64,000 nt of DNA from Frigidibacter sp. (GCF_030695035.1 NZ_JAUYTT010000008.1:434001-498000); one strand, 5' to 3'; shown: positions 55,444 to 64,000, counted from the first letter of the stretch. The notes: generated by a model not told the origin, from the letters alone. Translations and numbers: made by a program.

Positions 55444-57216
55444 ATGAGCCTGAGCGACATTCCAGCCCCTGCCCCGCCCCCGGCCCGTGCCGGTCGGCGC
55501 AGTGCGTGGTGGCTGCGGGGTGTGGTGGCGGGAATTGTGGCGGTGGCTGTCACGGTGATCTGGATCACCAATGCCTGGCTGACCACCCGGTTTTCCGAGA
55601 CCACGCGCAACCGTGCCGAGGTGCGGGTGGCGCTTTATACCGGGAACATCCTGTCGGAGCTGCAGCGCAATTCGGTCGTGCCCCTGCTGCTGGCGCGCGA
55701 TCCCGCGCTGATCACGGCACTGGATGTCGGGAATTACGCGCTGACCTCGGCCCGGCTGATCTCGGCGCAAAAAGAGATCGGGGCGGCCTCGATCCTGCTG
55801 CTGGACGCTTACGGGCGCGTGGTGGCGGCGACGGACCGCAACCAGCTTGGCACCAACCTGTCGCAGGCGCCGCATTACATTGCCGGACTGCGGTCCAAGG
55901 ACACGGTCTTCACGGTGACCGAGCGCAGCAGCGGCGGGTTCGAGTTCACCTATTCCCGCTCGGTCCTGCTCGACAATTCCGTGGTCGGGGTGATCCTCGT
56001 CGGGGTGGACCTGTCGAAGTTCGAGCGCAGCTGGTCAGTGATTGCAGACGCGATTGCAGTGACCGACAGCGAGGGGCGGATCATCCTGGCAACCGAGCCG
56101 CGCTGGCGCGGGTTGACGATGGATCAGGCGCTGGCGGTACGGTCGGCGCCCTCGGCGATCCGGCGGGCGCTGCAGGCGACGGCGGATTGGGCCAACGAGC
56201 CACCCGATGCCTATGTGCAGGGCGAGGCGGTGATGCGCATCGACAGCCGGGTGCCTTTCCGGGGCTGGCGGATGACGTCGTTCTCCACCTACGATTCCAT
56301 TCGCGAGCGGGTGAATGCCGTGCTGGCGCTGGAGATCATGGGGTTCGCGATCCTGATGGCGCTGGCTTTCTACCAGCTGTCGCGCCGGGCGCGGCTGCAG
56401 ACACGGCTGTTCCAGCGCGAGTCGGCGGAACTGCGGCAGCTGAATGCGCGTTTGCAAAGGGAAATCGCAGAACGCGAGAAGGCGCAGAAGGATCTGGCGG
56501 TGGCCGAACAGACGCTGGCGCAATCCTCGAAGCTGGCGGCGCTTGGCGAGATGTCGGCGGCGGTGAGCCATGAGCTGAACCAGCCGCTGGCTGCGATGAA
56601 GACCTATCTGGCCGGCGCGCGGCTGCTGCTGCAACGTGACCGGCCGGCCGAGGCGATGTCCTCCTTCCAGCGCATCGACGATCTGATCGAGCGGATGGGG
56701 GCGATCACCCGGCAGCTGAAATCCTATGCCCGCAAGGGCGGCGAGGCCTTCGAGCCGGTGGATCTGCGGCTGTGCCTGTCCTCGGCGCTGACGATGATGG
56801 AACCGCAGCTGCGCACAAGGGCGGTCAGGATCGTGCGGACGGTGCCGCGCGGCGCGGTGATGGTGATGGCCGACAGGATCCGGCTGGAACAGGTGATCAT
56901 CAACCTTTTGCGAAACGCGCTGGACGCCACCCGCGAGACCCGCGACCCGCAGATCGAGATCCTGCTGGCCGCGGGCGAGACGGCGCGGCTGAGCGTGCGC
57001 GACAACGGGCACGGGATTTCCGAGCTGGACAAGATGTTCGAGCCGTTCTGGACCACCAAGAAGCCCGGCGACGGTGTCGGGCTGGGGCTGGCGATCAGTT
57101 CGGGGATCATGAAGGATCTGGGCGGTCGCCTGACCGCCCGCAACGCCCCGGGCGGCGGGGCTGTATTCGAGATGCAGCTGCCCATATTGGGGAATGAGGC
57201 GCGCGCGGCGGAATAA
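55444..57216 (+). CDS. sensor histidine kinase, DctB-like
   Basis: A 590-residue inner-membrane kinase. The first span is near residues 25-45, a large periplasmic double-PAS (Cache) region follows to about 290, and the second span lies near 295-312. The linker is a coiled coil (RESAELRQLNARLQREIAER), then comes the H-box AAVSHELNQPLAAMKTY with His376. N-box is IINLLRNALDATRE, G1 VRDNGHGIS and G2 GVGLGLAISSGIMKDLGG. The arrangement is that of DctB (C4-dicarboxylate sensor) and the neighbouring gene is DctD-like. No transporter is adjacent. The ligand could be succinate or malate. Confidence 0.87.
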   Translation: MSLSDIPAPAPPPARAGRRSAWWLRGVVAGIVAVAVTVIWITNAWLTTRFSETTRNRAEVRVALYTGNILSELQRNSVVPLLLARDPALITALDVGNYALTSARLISAQKEIGAASILLLDAYGRVVAATDRNQLGTNLSQAPHYIAGLRSKDTVFTVTERSSGGFEFTYSRSVLLDNSVVGVILVGVDLSKFERSWSVIADAIAVTDSEGRIILATEPRWRGLTMDQALAVRSAPSAIRRALQATADWANEPPDAYVQGEAVMRIDSRVPFRGWRMTSFSTYDSIRERVNAVLALEIMGFAILMALAFYQLSRRARLQTRLFQRESAELRQLNARLQREIAEREKAQKDLAVAEQTLAQSSKLAALGEMSAAVSHELNQPLAAMKTYLAGARLLLQRDRPAEAMSSFQRIDDLIERMGAITRQLKSYARKGGEAFEPVDLRLCLSSALTMMEPQLRTRAVRIVRTVPRGAVMVMADRIRLEQVIINLLRNALDATRETRDPQIEILLAAGETARLSVRDNGHGISELDKMFEPFWTTKKPGDGVGLGLAISSGIMKDLGGRLTARNAPGGGAVFEMQLPILGNEARAAE

Positions 57217-57271
57217 GGCCGGGTGCCCGTATAACGACACTACAGAACGACCAAGCGGAGTAAAAACAACA

Positions 57272-58603
57272 ATGGCACGCACAATGAAGGTCGCGATCGT
57301 CGATGACGAGCAGGATATGCGGCAGTCGATCAGCCAGTGGCTGGCCCTGTCGGGCTTTGATACCGAGACATTCGCCTGCGCCGAGGATGCGCTGAAGGCC
57401 ATCGGGTCCGACTGGCCGGGCGTCGTGGTGTCCGACATCAAGATGCCGGGCATGGACGGGATGGTGTTCCTCAAGAAGCTGATGAGCCAGGATTCCGGGC
57501 TGCCGGTCATCATGATCACCGGGCATGGCGATGTGCCGATGGCGGTGGAGGCGATGCGGCTGGGGGCCTGGGACTTCCTTGAAAAGCCGTTCAACCCCGA
57601 CCGGATGACCGAACTGGCCAAGCGCGCCACGCAGGCGCGGCGGATGACGCTGGACGCGCGGGCGCTGCGCAAGGAGCTGTCGGACGGATCGGGCATCATG
57701 CAAAAGCTGATCGGCGCCAGCGCGGCGATGGACCGGCTGCGCGAGGATATCCTCGATCTGGGGCAAGCCGACGGCCATGTGCTGATCGACGGCGAGACCG
57801 GCACCGGCAAGACGCTGGTCGCCCATGCGCTGCACGCGGTCGGGCCGCGGGCAGGCAAGAAATTCGCCTCGCTGTCCTGCGCAGCCTATTCCGAGGATGT
57901 GCTGGCGGCGCGGCTGTTCGGCCCGGTCGAGGAAGGCGGGCCACTGCCGCTGGTCGAGGAGGCGCGCGGCGGCACCGTGCTGCTGGAGGATGTCGAGGCG
58001 CTGAGCCAGGGGCTTCAGGCGCGGCTGCTGACCTTCATCAACGATCAGGGCACCCCGGCGGAAACCCGGATCGTGGCGATCTGCAACGATCACCAGCAGG
58101 GCCGCACGGTCGAGGATGCGCTGCGCCCCGACCTCTATTACCGGCTCTCGGCGCTGAAGATCACCCTGCCCCCGCTGCGCAGCCGCGGCGAGGATATCCT
58201 GACGCTGTTCACCCGCATGACCGAGCAATTCGCCGAGGAATATGGCTGCGAGGCCCCCGCGATCACCGCGCAGGAGGCGGCGCAGCTGCTGCAGGCGCCC
58301 TGGCCGGGGAACGTCCGCCAGCTGATCAATGTGGCCGAGCGGGCTGTGCTGCAGAATCGGCGCGGCTCCGGCTCTATCGCGTCACTGCTGATGACCGAGA
58401 ACGAAGCGGCAGGCCCGACGATGACGACCGAGGGCAAACCGCTCAAGGAATATGTCGAAAGCTTCGAAAAGATGCTGATCGACAACACCATGCGCCGGCA
58501 CAAGGGATCGATCACCGCGGTGATGGATGAGCTGTGCCTGCCGCGGCGGACTTTGAACGAAAAGATGGCCAAATACGCCCTCAGCCGGTCGGATTACCTC
58601 TAA
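57272..58603 (+). CDS. DctD-like response regulator lacking the GAFTGA loop
   Basis: A 443-residue NtrC-family regulator. The receiver domain carries Asp55 (VVSDIKMPG) and the switch Lys105. The AAA+ domain has Walker A GETGTGKT (174-181), but the L1 loop that should read GAFTGA is replaced by a short RLFGPVEEGGPLP (215-226). Walker B ends LLED instead of LxDE. The arginine-finger region DLYYRLSALKITLPPLRSR is kept. A Fis-type HTH closes the protein (residues about 410-440). Without GAFTGA it should not activate sigma-54 polymerase, as in Rhodobacter NtrC. It probably works on another polymerase form. Confidence 0.88.
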   Translation: MARTMKVAIVDDEQDMRQSISQWLALSGFDTETFACAEDALKAIGSDWPGVVVSDIKMPGMDGMVFLKKLMSQDSGLPVIMITGHGDVPMAVEAMRLGAWDFLEKPFNPDRMTELAKRATQARRMTLDARALRKELSDGSGIMQKLIGASAAMDRLREDILDLGQADGHVLIDGETGTGKTLVAHALHAVGPRAGKKFASLSCAAYSEDVLAARLFGPVEEGGPLPLVEEARGGTVLLEDVEALSQGLQARLLTFINDQGTPAETRIVAICNDHQQGRTVEDALRPDLYYRLSALKITLPPLRSRGEDILTLFTRMTEQFAEEYGCEAPAITAQEAAQLLQAPWPGNVRQLINVAERAVLQNRRGSGSIASLLMTENEAAGPTMTTEGKPLKEYVESFEKMLIDNTMRRHKGSITAVMDELCLPRRTLNEKMAKYALSRSDYL

Positions 58604-58814
58604 ACGGCGGCGCCAGCGACGCCCGGGGCCCGCACAGCGGCCCGGGCGCGTGCCTTCGCATCTGCAGGATCTGCGCAATTTCCGCCCGTAAAAATGCGGC
58701 ATTGTTGAGGTGGGGTGGATATTTTTCGCGCCGGACGGGGCGTGCCCGTAGCAAAATGCTGCAACGTAGCATAGCCTGCATCATGGGAAGGGCATTTCGG
58801 ACAGGAGTGCAGCC

Positions 58815-59006
58815 ATGTCATCCTTGATGCAGTTGCGTGTGTTCCAGTGTCATGAGTGCGGCCATAAAATGCGTCTGTCGGGCGATCATTGCGGGCGGTG
58901 CCACGCGATCAAGCCAGCCTATCAAGGTCTGATCTATCGTCTTGCGCTTTTGTCGCCGGTCCTTGTGATCGGAGTCGTCGGGATCGTGGTTCTTTCGCTG
59001 GTCTAG
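58815..59006 (+). CDS. small double-CxxC membrane protein
   Basis: A 63-residue peptide: a zinc-ribbon-like start with QCHECGHKMRLSGDHCGRCH (two CxxC pairs) followed by one membrane span (LIYRLALLSPVLVIGVVGIV). A GGAG site lies 8 bases before the ATG. The layout suggests a cytosolic metal knuckle anchored to the membrane. Family and role are unknown. It stands alone between dctD and rne. The ATG at 58815 follows an AT-rich stretch that may contain its promoter (TATTTTT near 58720). Confidence 0.6.
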   Translation: MSSLMQLRVFQCHECGHKMRLSGDHCGRCHAIKPAYQGLIYRLALLSPVLVIGVVGIVVLSLV

Positions 59007-59453
59007 GCCCTTTTGCGGCCCGACCCCGCGCAAAGGGCTACGGCCTGCCACCGTCAAAAACCGATTGTGTTCCCGCAGTATTCCCCGTTACAATCGACGC
59101 TATCGGCCGGACCGCGCCCGTCGCGCCGCCGATCCATCAGTTTCGCTGCCATTCCCGGCGATCGGCCCCTGACAAGGGCCCCGTGCCGCGCGGATGGGTC
59201 GATTGGGCCGAAAGGCCACTCATTCGTCCTGACGGCTGTTGCCGGAGGGGCCAATTCAAAGGCATCCCTCGGGGTGCCGGGACAAGAACCGCGATGCAGC
59301 GCGTGAAGACGATCAGGCAGGACAGAGGCAGGCCAAGTGCCGCCGCTGCAGCCGCGTCTTCCTCCGTGCGCAGAGCTTCAATGAAAATTTACGGCGATAC
59401 CCCCGCCCGGCCTCTGGCCGCGCGCGGGCCTTGCCGTGCGGAATACGGATACA
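59007..59453. other. leader region of rne
   Basis: No gene is seen in these 447 bases. A sigma-70-like promoter near 59065-59094 would leave a 5' untranslated leader of about 350 bases before the rne start. Its length resembles the E. coli rne leader, through which RNase E controls its own mRNA. Short GC-rich stems are present but no terminator was identified. Confidence 0.5.
59065..59094 (+). promoter_or_regulatory. sigma-70 type promoter of rne
   Basis: TTGTGT (59065-59070) and TACAAT (59089-59094) are separated by 18 bases, with predicted start of transcription near 59101. Confidence 0.5.
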
Positions 59454-62264
59454 ATGGCAAAGAAGATGCTCATCGATGCCACACACGCGGAAGAGACCCG
59501 CGTTGTCGTGGTGGACGGAAACAAGGTTGAAGAGTTCGACTTTGAAACACTCAACAGGCGCCAGCTGGCGGGGAACATCTACCTCGCAAAGGTAACGCGG
59601 GTCGAACCCTCGCTGCAGGCGGCCTTTGTGGACTATGGCGGAAACCGCCATGGCTTCCTCGCCTTCTCGGAAATCCATCCGGATTACTACCAGATCCCGC
59701 TGGCCGACCGTCAGGCACTGCTGGCCGAGGAACGCGCCTTTGCCGAAGCGCAGGAGGCCGAAGACGCCGCCCGCGCCCGCAAGCGCCAGACCCGCAGCCA
59801 GCCGAAGGCGCAATCCGCGCAATCGGATGACGCGGTGACCAACGGCGACGAGATCGGCAACATGGATATCGTCGATCTGTCGGATGACGATGACGATGCG
59901 CTCGAGGATATGGCCCCCGAAAGCATGGGTGGCGATTCCGCGGCCGAGGATGCGGCGAATGCCCGCCCGGCCCCGCAGCGCAGCTCGCGCCGCCGTGGTG
60001 GTCGTGGTGGTTCGCAGACGGCCCTCGAAACCGAGGAAGATGCCGAGAACGCCGCGGAATCCGAGCCCGAGGCCGATGAGCCCTACGTGGCCGCCGACCA
60101 CGCCGCCGAGACCGATGACGAAATCGAGTCCATCGCCGAAGAGGACGTGGCCGAGGAAATCCGCAGCCCGCGGAAACCGCGTCCGCGCCGCTACAAGATC
60201 CAGGAAGTGGTCAAGGTCCGGCAGATCCTGCTGGTGCAGGTCGTCAAGGAAGAGCGTGGCAACAAGGGCGCCGCGCTGACCACCTACCTGTCGCTGGCCG
60301 GCCGCTATTGCGTGCTGATGCCGAACACCGCGCGCGGCGGTGGCATCTCGCGCAAGATCACCAACGCTGCCGACCGCAAGAAGCTCAAGGAAATTGCCGG
60401 CGAGATCGAGGTGCCGGAAGGCGCTGGCCTGATCATCCGTACCGCGGGCAGCCAGCGCACCAAGACCGAGATCCGGCGCGACTATGAATACCTGCTGCGC
60501 CTGTGGGAGCAGATCCGCGACCTGACGCTGAAATCCATCGCCCCTGCCCCGATCTACGAGGAAGGCGACCTGATCAAGCGGTCGATCCGCGATCTTTACT
60601 CCAAGGATATCGACGAGGTCATCGTCGAGGGCGAGCGCGGCTATCGCACCGCCAAGGACTTCATGAAGATGATCATGCCGACCCATGCCGGGGCGGTGAA
60701 GCGCTATGCGGATTCGCAGCCGCTGTTCGCGCGCTTCCAGGTCGAAGGCTACCTGTCGGGGATGTTCAACCCGGTGGTGCAGCTGAAATCCGGCGGCTAT
60801 ATCGTGATCGGCATCACCGAGGCGCTGGTCGCCATCGACGTGAACTCGGGCCGGGCCACCAAGGAAGGCTCGATCGAGGAAACGGCGCTGAAGACCAACA
60901 GCGAGGCGGCCGAAGAGATCGCCCGCCAGCTGCGCCTGCGCGACCTTGCCGGGCTGATCGTCATTGACTTCATCGACATGGAAGAGCGGCGCAACAACGC
61001 CACTGTCGAGAAGAAGCTGAAGGACAAGCTGAAGACGGACCGCGCCCGCATTCAGGTGGGCCGCATCTCGGGCTTTGGCCTGCTGGAGATGAGCCGCCAG
61101 CGCCTGCGCCCGGGGATGCTGGAAAGCACCACCCAGCCTTGCGCGCATTGCCACGGCACCGGGATCATCCGCTCGGATGACAGCCTCGCGCTGTCGATCC
61201 TGCGGGCGATCGAGGAAGAGGGCACCCGCAAACGCTCGCGCGAGGTTCTGCTGCGCGCGCCGGTGGCGGTGGTCAACTTCCTGATGAACCAGAAGCGCGA
61301 GCATGTGGCGCAGATCGAAGCGCGCTATGGCATGTCGGTACGGGTCGAGGCGGATCCTTCGCTCGTCAGCCCCGATTTCGTGGTCGAGAAGTTCAAGACC
61401 GCGGTGCGCAACGTGCCGGAATCGCTGTTGCAGGTGGTGTCGGCGACCGATGCAGCGCTGATGGCGGATCTGGATGAGGAAGAGGTCGCCGTCGAGGCGA
61501 TGGAAGAGGAAGAGGTCGAGGTTGCCGTGGCAGCCCCGGCGGCCGTTGTCGCGGCGCCCGAGGCTGCGGCCGAGGGGGATGGCGAGCGCGGTCCCAAGAA
61601 GAAGCGTCGGCGTCGGCGGAAGAAGAAGAACGGCAATGGCAACGGCGCAGAAGCCGGGACCGAGGCTGGTTCGGATCAGGGCGACGAGGAGGGCGAGGAA
61701 GACGGTGACGACGCCGTTGCCGAGGCCGAAACTGCAGCAGTTTCCGCAACCGAAGCGCCGGAAAGCGCAATGGTGACGGAAGCCGCGGCAGAGCCGGAAG
61801 CGGCTGCGCCTGAGGCAGAAGCCGAGGCCGAGGCCGAAGCGCCGAAGAAGAAGACCCGCACCCGCAAGCCGCGCGCCAAGGCCGGCGTCGCGCTGGAGGC
61901 GGCTGCTGCAGCCGCAGCTGAAGCCGCCGCCGCCCCGGAAGCCGCAGAGCCTGCGCCGAAGCCCAAGCGCACCCGCGCCCCGGCCAAGCCGCGGGCGAAG
62001 AAGGCGGTGGAAGCTCCGGTCGCGGAGACCGTGGCGGAAACCCCGGTCGCCGAGGCTGGCGATGCTGCAGGCGAGACCCGCGCCCCGGCCGAACCCGCCG
62101 CCGATCTGGCCGCATCCGCGGAACTGGTCGAAGCGATGGCCCCGGTGACGGTGCCCGAGCCGGCCCCGGTCGAGCCCCCGGTCGAGCCCGAGGCTGATGC
62201 GGGCCCGGATGCGGACGCCGATGCCGATGGCAAGCCCAAGCGCCGCGGCTGGTGGTCGCGCTAA
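59454..62264 (+). CDS. rne: ribonuclease E
   Basis: The main endoribonuclease of mRNA decay and rRNA maturation and the scaffold of the degradosome (936 residues). The N-terminal S1 domain (GNIYLAKVTRVEPSLQAAFV) is split by a large acidic and Ala-rich insertion of about 140 residues, as is usual in Alphaproteobacteria. The catalytic domain has EALVAIDVNSGRATKEGSIE and LRDLAGLIVIDFIDMEERRN, and the zinc-link is TQPCAHCHGTGII. The C-terminal third is low-complexity Ala/Glu/Pro with basic patches (KKKRRRRRKKKN, KKTRTRKPRAKA) and ends KPKRRGWWSR. A long leader precedes it. Confidence 0.96.
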   Translation: MAKKMLIDATHAEETRVVVVDGNKVEEFDFETLNRRQLAGNIYLAKVTRVEPSLQAAFVDYGGNRHGFLAFSEIHPDYYQIPLADRQALLAEERAFAEAQEAEDAARARKRQTRSQPKAQSAQSDDAVTNGDEIGNMDIVDLSDDDDDALEDMAPESMGGDSAAEDAANARPAPQRSSRRRGGRGGSQTALETEEDAENAAESEPEADEPYVAADHAAETDDEIESIAEEDVAEEIRSPRKPRPRRYKIQEVVKVRQILLVQVVKEERGNKGAALTTYLSLAGRYCVLMPNTARGGGISRKITNAADRKKLKEIAGEIEVPEGAGLIIRTAGSQRTKTEIRRDYEYLLRLWEQIRDLTLKSIAPAPIYEEGDLIKRSIRDLYSKDIDEVIVEGERGYRTAKDFMKMIMPTHAGAVKRYADSQPLFARFQVEGYLSGMFNPVVQLKSGGYIVIGITEALVAIDVNSGRATKEGSIEETALKTNSEAAEEIARQLRLRDLAGLIVIDFIDMEERRNNATVEKKLKDKLKTDRARIQVGRISGFGLLEMSRQRLRPGMLESTTQPCAHCHGTGIIRSDDSLALSILRAIEEEGTRKRSREVLLRAPVAVVNFLMNQKREHVAQIEARYGMSVRVEADPSLVSPDFVVEKFKTAVRNVPESLLQVVSATDAALMADLDEEEVAVEAMEEEEVEVAVAAPAAVVAAPEAAAEGDGERGPKKKRRRRRKKKNGNGNGAEAGTEAGSDQGDEEGEEDGDDAVAEAETAAVSATEAPESAMVTEAAAEPEAAAPEAEAEAEAEAPKKKTRTRKPRAKAGVALEAAAAAAAEAAAAPEAAEPAPKPKRTRAPAKPRAKKAVEAPVAETVAETPVAEAGDAAGETRAPAEPAADLAASAELVEAMAPVTVPEPAPVEPPVEPEADAGPDADADADGKPKRRGWWSR

Positions 62265-62292
62265 GCGCGACGCCTCACGTTGAACACGTCAC

Positions 62293-62325
62293 AGCGCCGG
62301 ACCTTCGGGTCCGGCGCTTATCGTT
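62293..62325 (+). terminator. terminator of rne
   Basis: An 11-bp stem AGCGCCGGACC/GGTCCGGCGCT with a TTCG loop is followed by a weak T-rich stretch (TATCGTTT), 28 bases after the stop. Confidence 0.7.
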
Positions 62326-62421
62326 TGGGGTGTGTGCAGAGAGTTCGCTGAGCAGGTGCGATAGTCGGCGGGCGATACAACCCGCAGGGCCCGAACACCC
62401 CGCGCGCGTCAGACCTGCCGG

Positions 62422-62649
62422 TCACCCCCTGCGGATCGTGAATCCCTGCTCCTCGCCCGCATCCTCGGCCGCCAGCAGCTCATGCCCGGCCTCGGTGCAG
62501 AAATGCGGCAGGTCGATCCAGGCGACAGGGTCGGTGGTCCAGATCCGCAGCACGGCGCCCTGCGGCAGGCCGAGCAGCGCCTTGCGGGCCTTCAGCACCG
62601 GCAGCGGGCACAGCAGCCCGCGCGCGTCGATTTCGAGGTCGTAGTCCAT
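62422..62649 (-). CDS. TusA-family sulfurtransferase
   Basis: A 75-residue sulfur carrier of the TusA/SirA group. It starts MDYDLEIDARGLLCPLPVLK, with the conserved CPxP motif (Cys14 accepts persulfide) and the following KARKALLGLPQG. The C-terminal half, TTDPVAWIDLPHFCTEAGHE, is typical. TusA passes sulfur for tRNA thiolation or molybdenum cofactor formation in E. coli; relatives in other bacteria serve sulfur oxidation. It is divergent from the ccdA gene with 93 bases between. Confidence 0.9.
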   Translation of the reverse strand: MDYDLEIDARGLLCPLPVLKARKALLGLPQGAVLRIWTTDPVAWIDLPHFCTEAGHELLAAEDAGEEQGFTIRRG

Positions 62650-62742
62650 CCCGGGCGAGGTAGGCGCCGTGGGGCGATTTGTCCACGGCGAAGTGATGGC
62701 TTGCCGCGTGACGGGGCGCGGCGGATCGGCTAAGCCCTTGGC

Positions 62743-63495
62743 ATGTTCGGGATAGACCTCATCGACGCCAGCTTCCTGCCGGCCGCCACTGTCGCGCTGG
62801 TTGCGGGGCTGCTCTCATTCCTATCGCCCTGCGTGCTGCCCATCGTGCCGCCCTACCTGGCCTATATGGGCGGCATCGGCATGGCGGATCTCGGCCGCGA
62901 GGGCCGCGCCAGCCGCAAGGCGCTGCTGGCGGCGGCATTCTTCGTGCTGGGGCTGTCCACCGTCTTCCTGTTCCTCGGCTTCACCGCCTCGATCTTCGGG
63001 CGGTTCTTCTTGCAAAACCAGGGTTGGTTCAACACCGCCGCCGGGATCATGGTGATGATCTTCGGCGCGCATTTCCTTGGCGTCATCCGCATCCCGCTGC
63101 TGCTGCGCGAGGCGCGGATGGATGCGGGCGACCGCGGCGGCTCGGCGCTTGGCGCCTATGTGCTGGGGCTGGCTTTTGCCTTTGGCTGGACGCCCTGCAT
63201 CGGCCCGCAGCTTGGCCTGATCCTCAGCCTTGCGGCGCAGGATGCCAGCATCGCCCGCGGCACCGGCCTGCTCGCGATCTACGCCATCGGCCTCGGTATC
63301 CCCTTCCTGCTCGTCGCCGCCTTCTTCCCGCGGCTGACCGGCGCCATGGCCTTCTTCAAGCGCAACATGGAACGGATCGAGCGGATCATGGGCCTCTTGC
63401 TCTGGACCATTGGCCTGCTGATGCTGACCGGCGGCTTCTCGCAATTCTCCTGGTGGCTGCTGGAGACCTTCCCGGCGCTGGCGACGCTTGGCTGA
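62743..63495 (+). CDS. ccdA: cytochrome c biogenesis protein CcdA
   Basis: A 250-residue inner-membrane thiol-disulfide reductase that carries electrons from thioredoxin to periplasmic proteins for cytochrome c maturation. Six hydrophobic segments are visible. The active cysteines lie in LLSFLSPCVLPIVPPYL (Cys30) and FGWTPCIGPQLGL. The second motif TPCIGPQ is the CcdA hallmark. The ATG is 20 residues ahead of the first span. It is divergent from the TusA-family gene. No resA or ccm genes are in the window. Confidence 0.94.
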   Translation: MFGIDLIDASFLPAATVALVAGLLSFLSPCVLPIVPPYLAYMGGIGMADLGREGRASRKALLAAAFFVLGLSTVFLFLGFTASIFGRFFLQNQGWFNTAAGIMVMIFGAHFLGVIRIPLLLREARMDAGDRGGSALGAYVLGLAFAFGWTPCIGPQLGLILSLAAQDASIARGTGLLAIYAIGLGIPFLLVAAFFPRLTGAMAFFKRNMERIERIMGLLLWTIGLLMLTGGFSQFSWWLLETFPALATLG

Positions 63496-63632
63496 GCCCT
63501 CGGCTCGCCCGTTTGATTAAAACCCGAACCACCCCGCTGCGGTTAAGCATGCGGAAACCTGCGATCCCTAGTTTGCCCTTCATCTGAGGACTCCGGCGCC
63601 CGCTTGCGCCGCGCAACTGGGAGAGATCGTTC

Positions 63633-64000
63633 ATGCCCCGCCGCCTTGCCGCTGCCGCAGCCTTCGCGCTTGCCGCTGCCCTGCCCGCCACCACATCGCC
63701 CGCCAATGCCGCCGAGCTTGAAGGCCGCCTGAAGGCCTATGCCGAGACCGAGGTTGCCGCCTGGGTGCAGGATCCGGTGCTGATCGGGGCGATCCTGGCG
63801 GCCAACACGGCCCACGCCGCGCTGACCCCCGAGGGGATTACGGCGCTGGACCTTGCATGGCGCGCCGAGGTTGGCGCGGGACAGACCCCGACCATAACGC
63901 CGGTGGTGGAGAATGCCGCCTCGGACTTCCTGCGCGCGCAGATGCAGGCAGCAGGCGGCGCCATAACCGAAGTGTTCGTGATGGACGCCCAGGGGCTCAA
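63633..64000 (+). CDS. exported protein, Cache/PDC-like sensor fragment, partial
   Basis: The first 122 residues of a gene that runs beyond the right edge. A signal peptide is evident (residues 1-27, ending SPANAA). The mature part begins ELEGRLKAYAETEVAAWVQD, then GAILAANTAHAALTPEGITA, and at the end AGGAITEVFVMDAQGLN-like text, which is the start of a Cache/PDC ligand-binding motif seen in periplasmic sensor proteins. A GGGAGAGA site lies before the ATG. Whether a membrane span or a signalling domain follows cannot be seen. Confidence 0.7.
   Translation, partial: MPRRLAAAAAFALAAALPATTSPANAAELEGRLKAYAETEVAAWVQDPVLIGAILAANTAHAALTPEGITALDLAWRAEVGAGQTPTITPVVENAASDFLRAQMQAAGGAITEVFVMDAQGL

Noticed and set aside
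59313-61304. A 663-codon minus-strand frame opposite rne
   Set aside because: It is the mirror of the RNase E frame and shows no homology-like motif or ribosome-binding site.

Overview
The window is GC-rich, densely packed DNA from the main chromosome of an alphaproteobacterium of the order Rhodobacterales (Rhodobacter/Paracoccus relatives). The evidence is a circularly permuted two-piece tmRNA whose tag reads ANNNRAPAMALAA, an SspB of the alpha type, an Usg-family protein, DUF4169 and RHH small genes beside fumC, a tripartite tricarboxylate transporter, RTX proteins ending in Hint domains, and a GyrA with Ala at the quinolone position. Most of it is ordinary core genome. No insertion sequence, prophage or CRISPR array was seen.

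Layout. 0-4.7 kb: gamma-carbonic anhydrase (cut by the left edge), gmk and yicC on the minus strand, a divergent PAS protein, an unknown gene and a class II DAHP synthase. 4.8-14.4 kb: a GlxA/AraC-type regulator, a GNAT acetyltransferase, a complete branched-chain-type ABC importer (binding protein, two ATPases, two permeases) and an FAD/GcvT dimethylglycine- or sarcosine-dehydrogenase-like enzyme. These genes look like an uptake and demethylation module for a methylated amine or amino acid. 14.5-20.8 kb: a MobA-like nucleotidyltransferase and three minus-strand genes with Hint (hedgehog/intein) domains, two of them fused to calcium-binding RTX repeats. 20.8-22 kb: a 1.16-kb gene-free region with palindromes, then tRNA-Leu(CAA). 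22-30.6 kb: a zinc metallopeptidase, dsbB, usg, gyrA, an exported beta-rich protein, an M32 carboxypeptidase and heme A synthase. 30.7-38.1 kb: a DUF1127 gene divergent from a LysR gene, a ureohydrolase, a Pmp3-like peptide, an HNH nuclease, a tiny membrane peptide, an esterase, an AlkA-like glycosylase, prolyl iminopeptidase and an MFS transporter.

38.1-44.5 kb is a self-contained carboxylate uptake locus: TctE/TctD-like two-component genes divergent from an extra periplasmic binding protein, followed by tctC-tctB-tctA. 44.7-51.5 kb: a small basic protein, a DinB-like protein, an orphan polyamine-type binding protein, the tmRNA gene, RHH and DUF4169 genes, fumC, DUF2306, sspB and chrA. The tag-making RNA and the adaptor for tagged proteins therefore lie within 3 kb of each other. 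51.6-54.3 kb: a cytochrome P450 translationally coupled to a membrane-linked alpha/beta hydrolase. 54.7-64 kb: purQ, a DctB/DctD-like pair whose regulator lacks the sigma-54 GAFTGA loop, a small double-CxxC membrane protein, rne with a long leader, a TusA-family gene, ccdA and the start of an exported sensor-like protein.

The items most worth a second look are the Hint triad, a dispersed extragenic element seen four times (core CAAATATCCTCGGGGGG plus a GGGGGC/GCCCCC hairpin) that in one copy has become the C-terminus of the P450, the GAFTGA-less DctD, the extra binding protein in the tct locus, and the nested hairpins upstream of purQ. Starts were chosen from ribosome-binding sites, signal peptides and known family N-termini. 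All functional calls are by recognition, without database searches.
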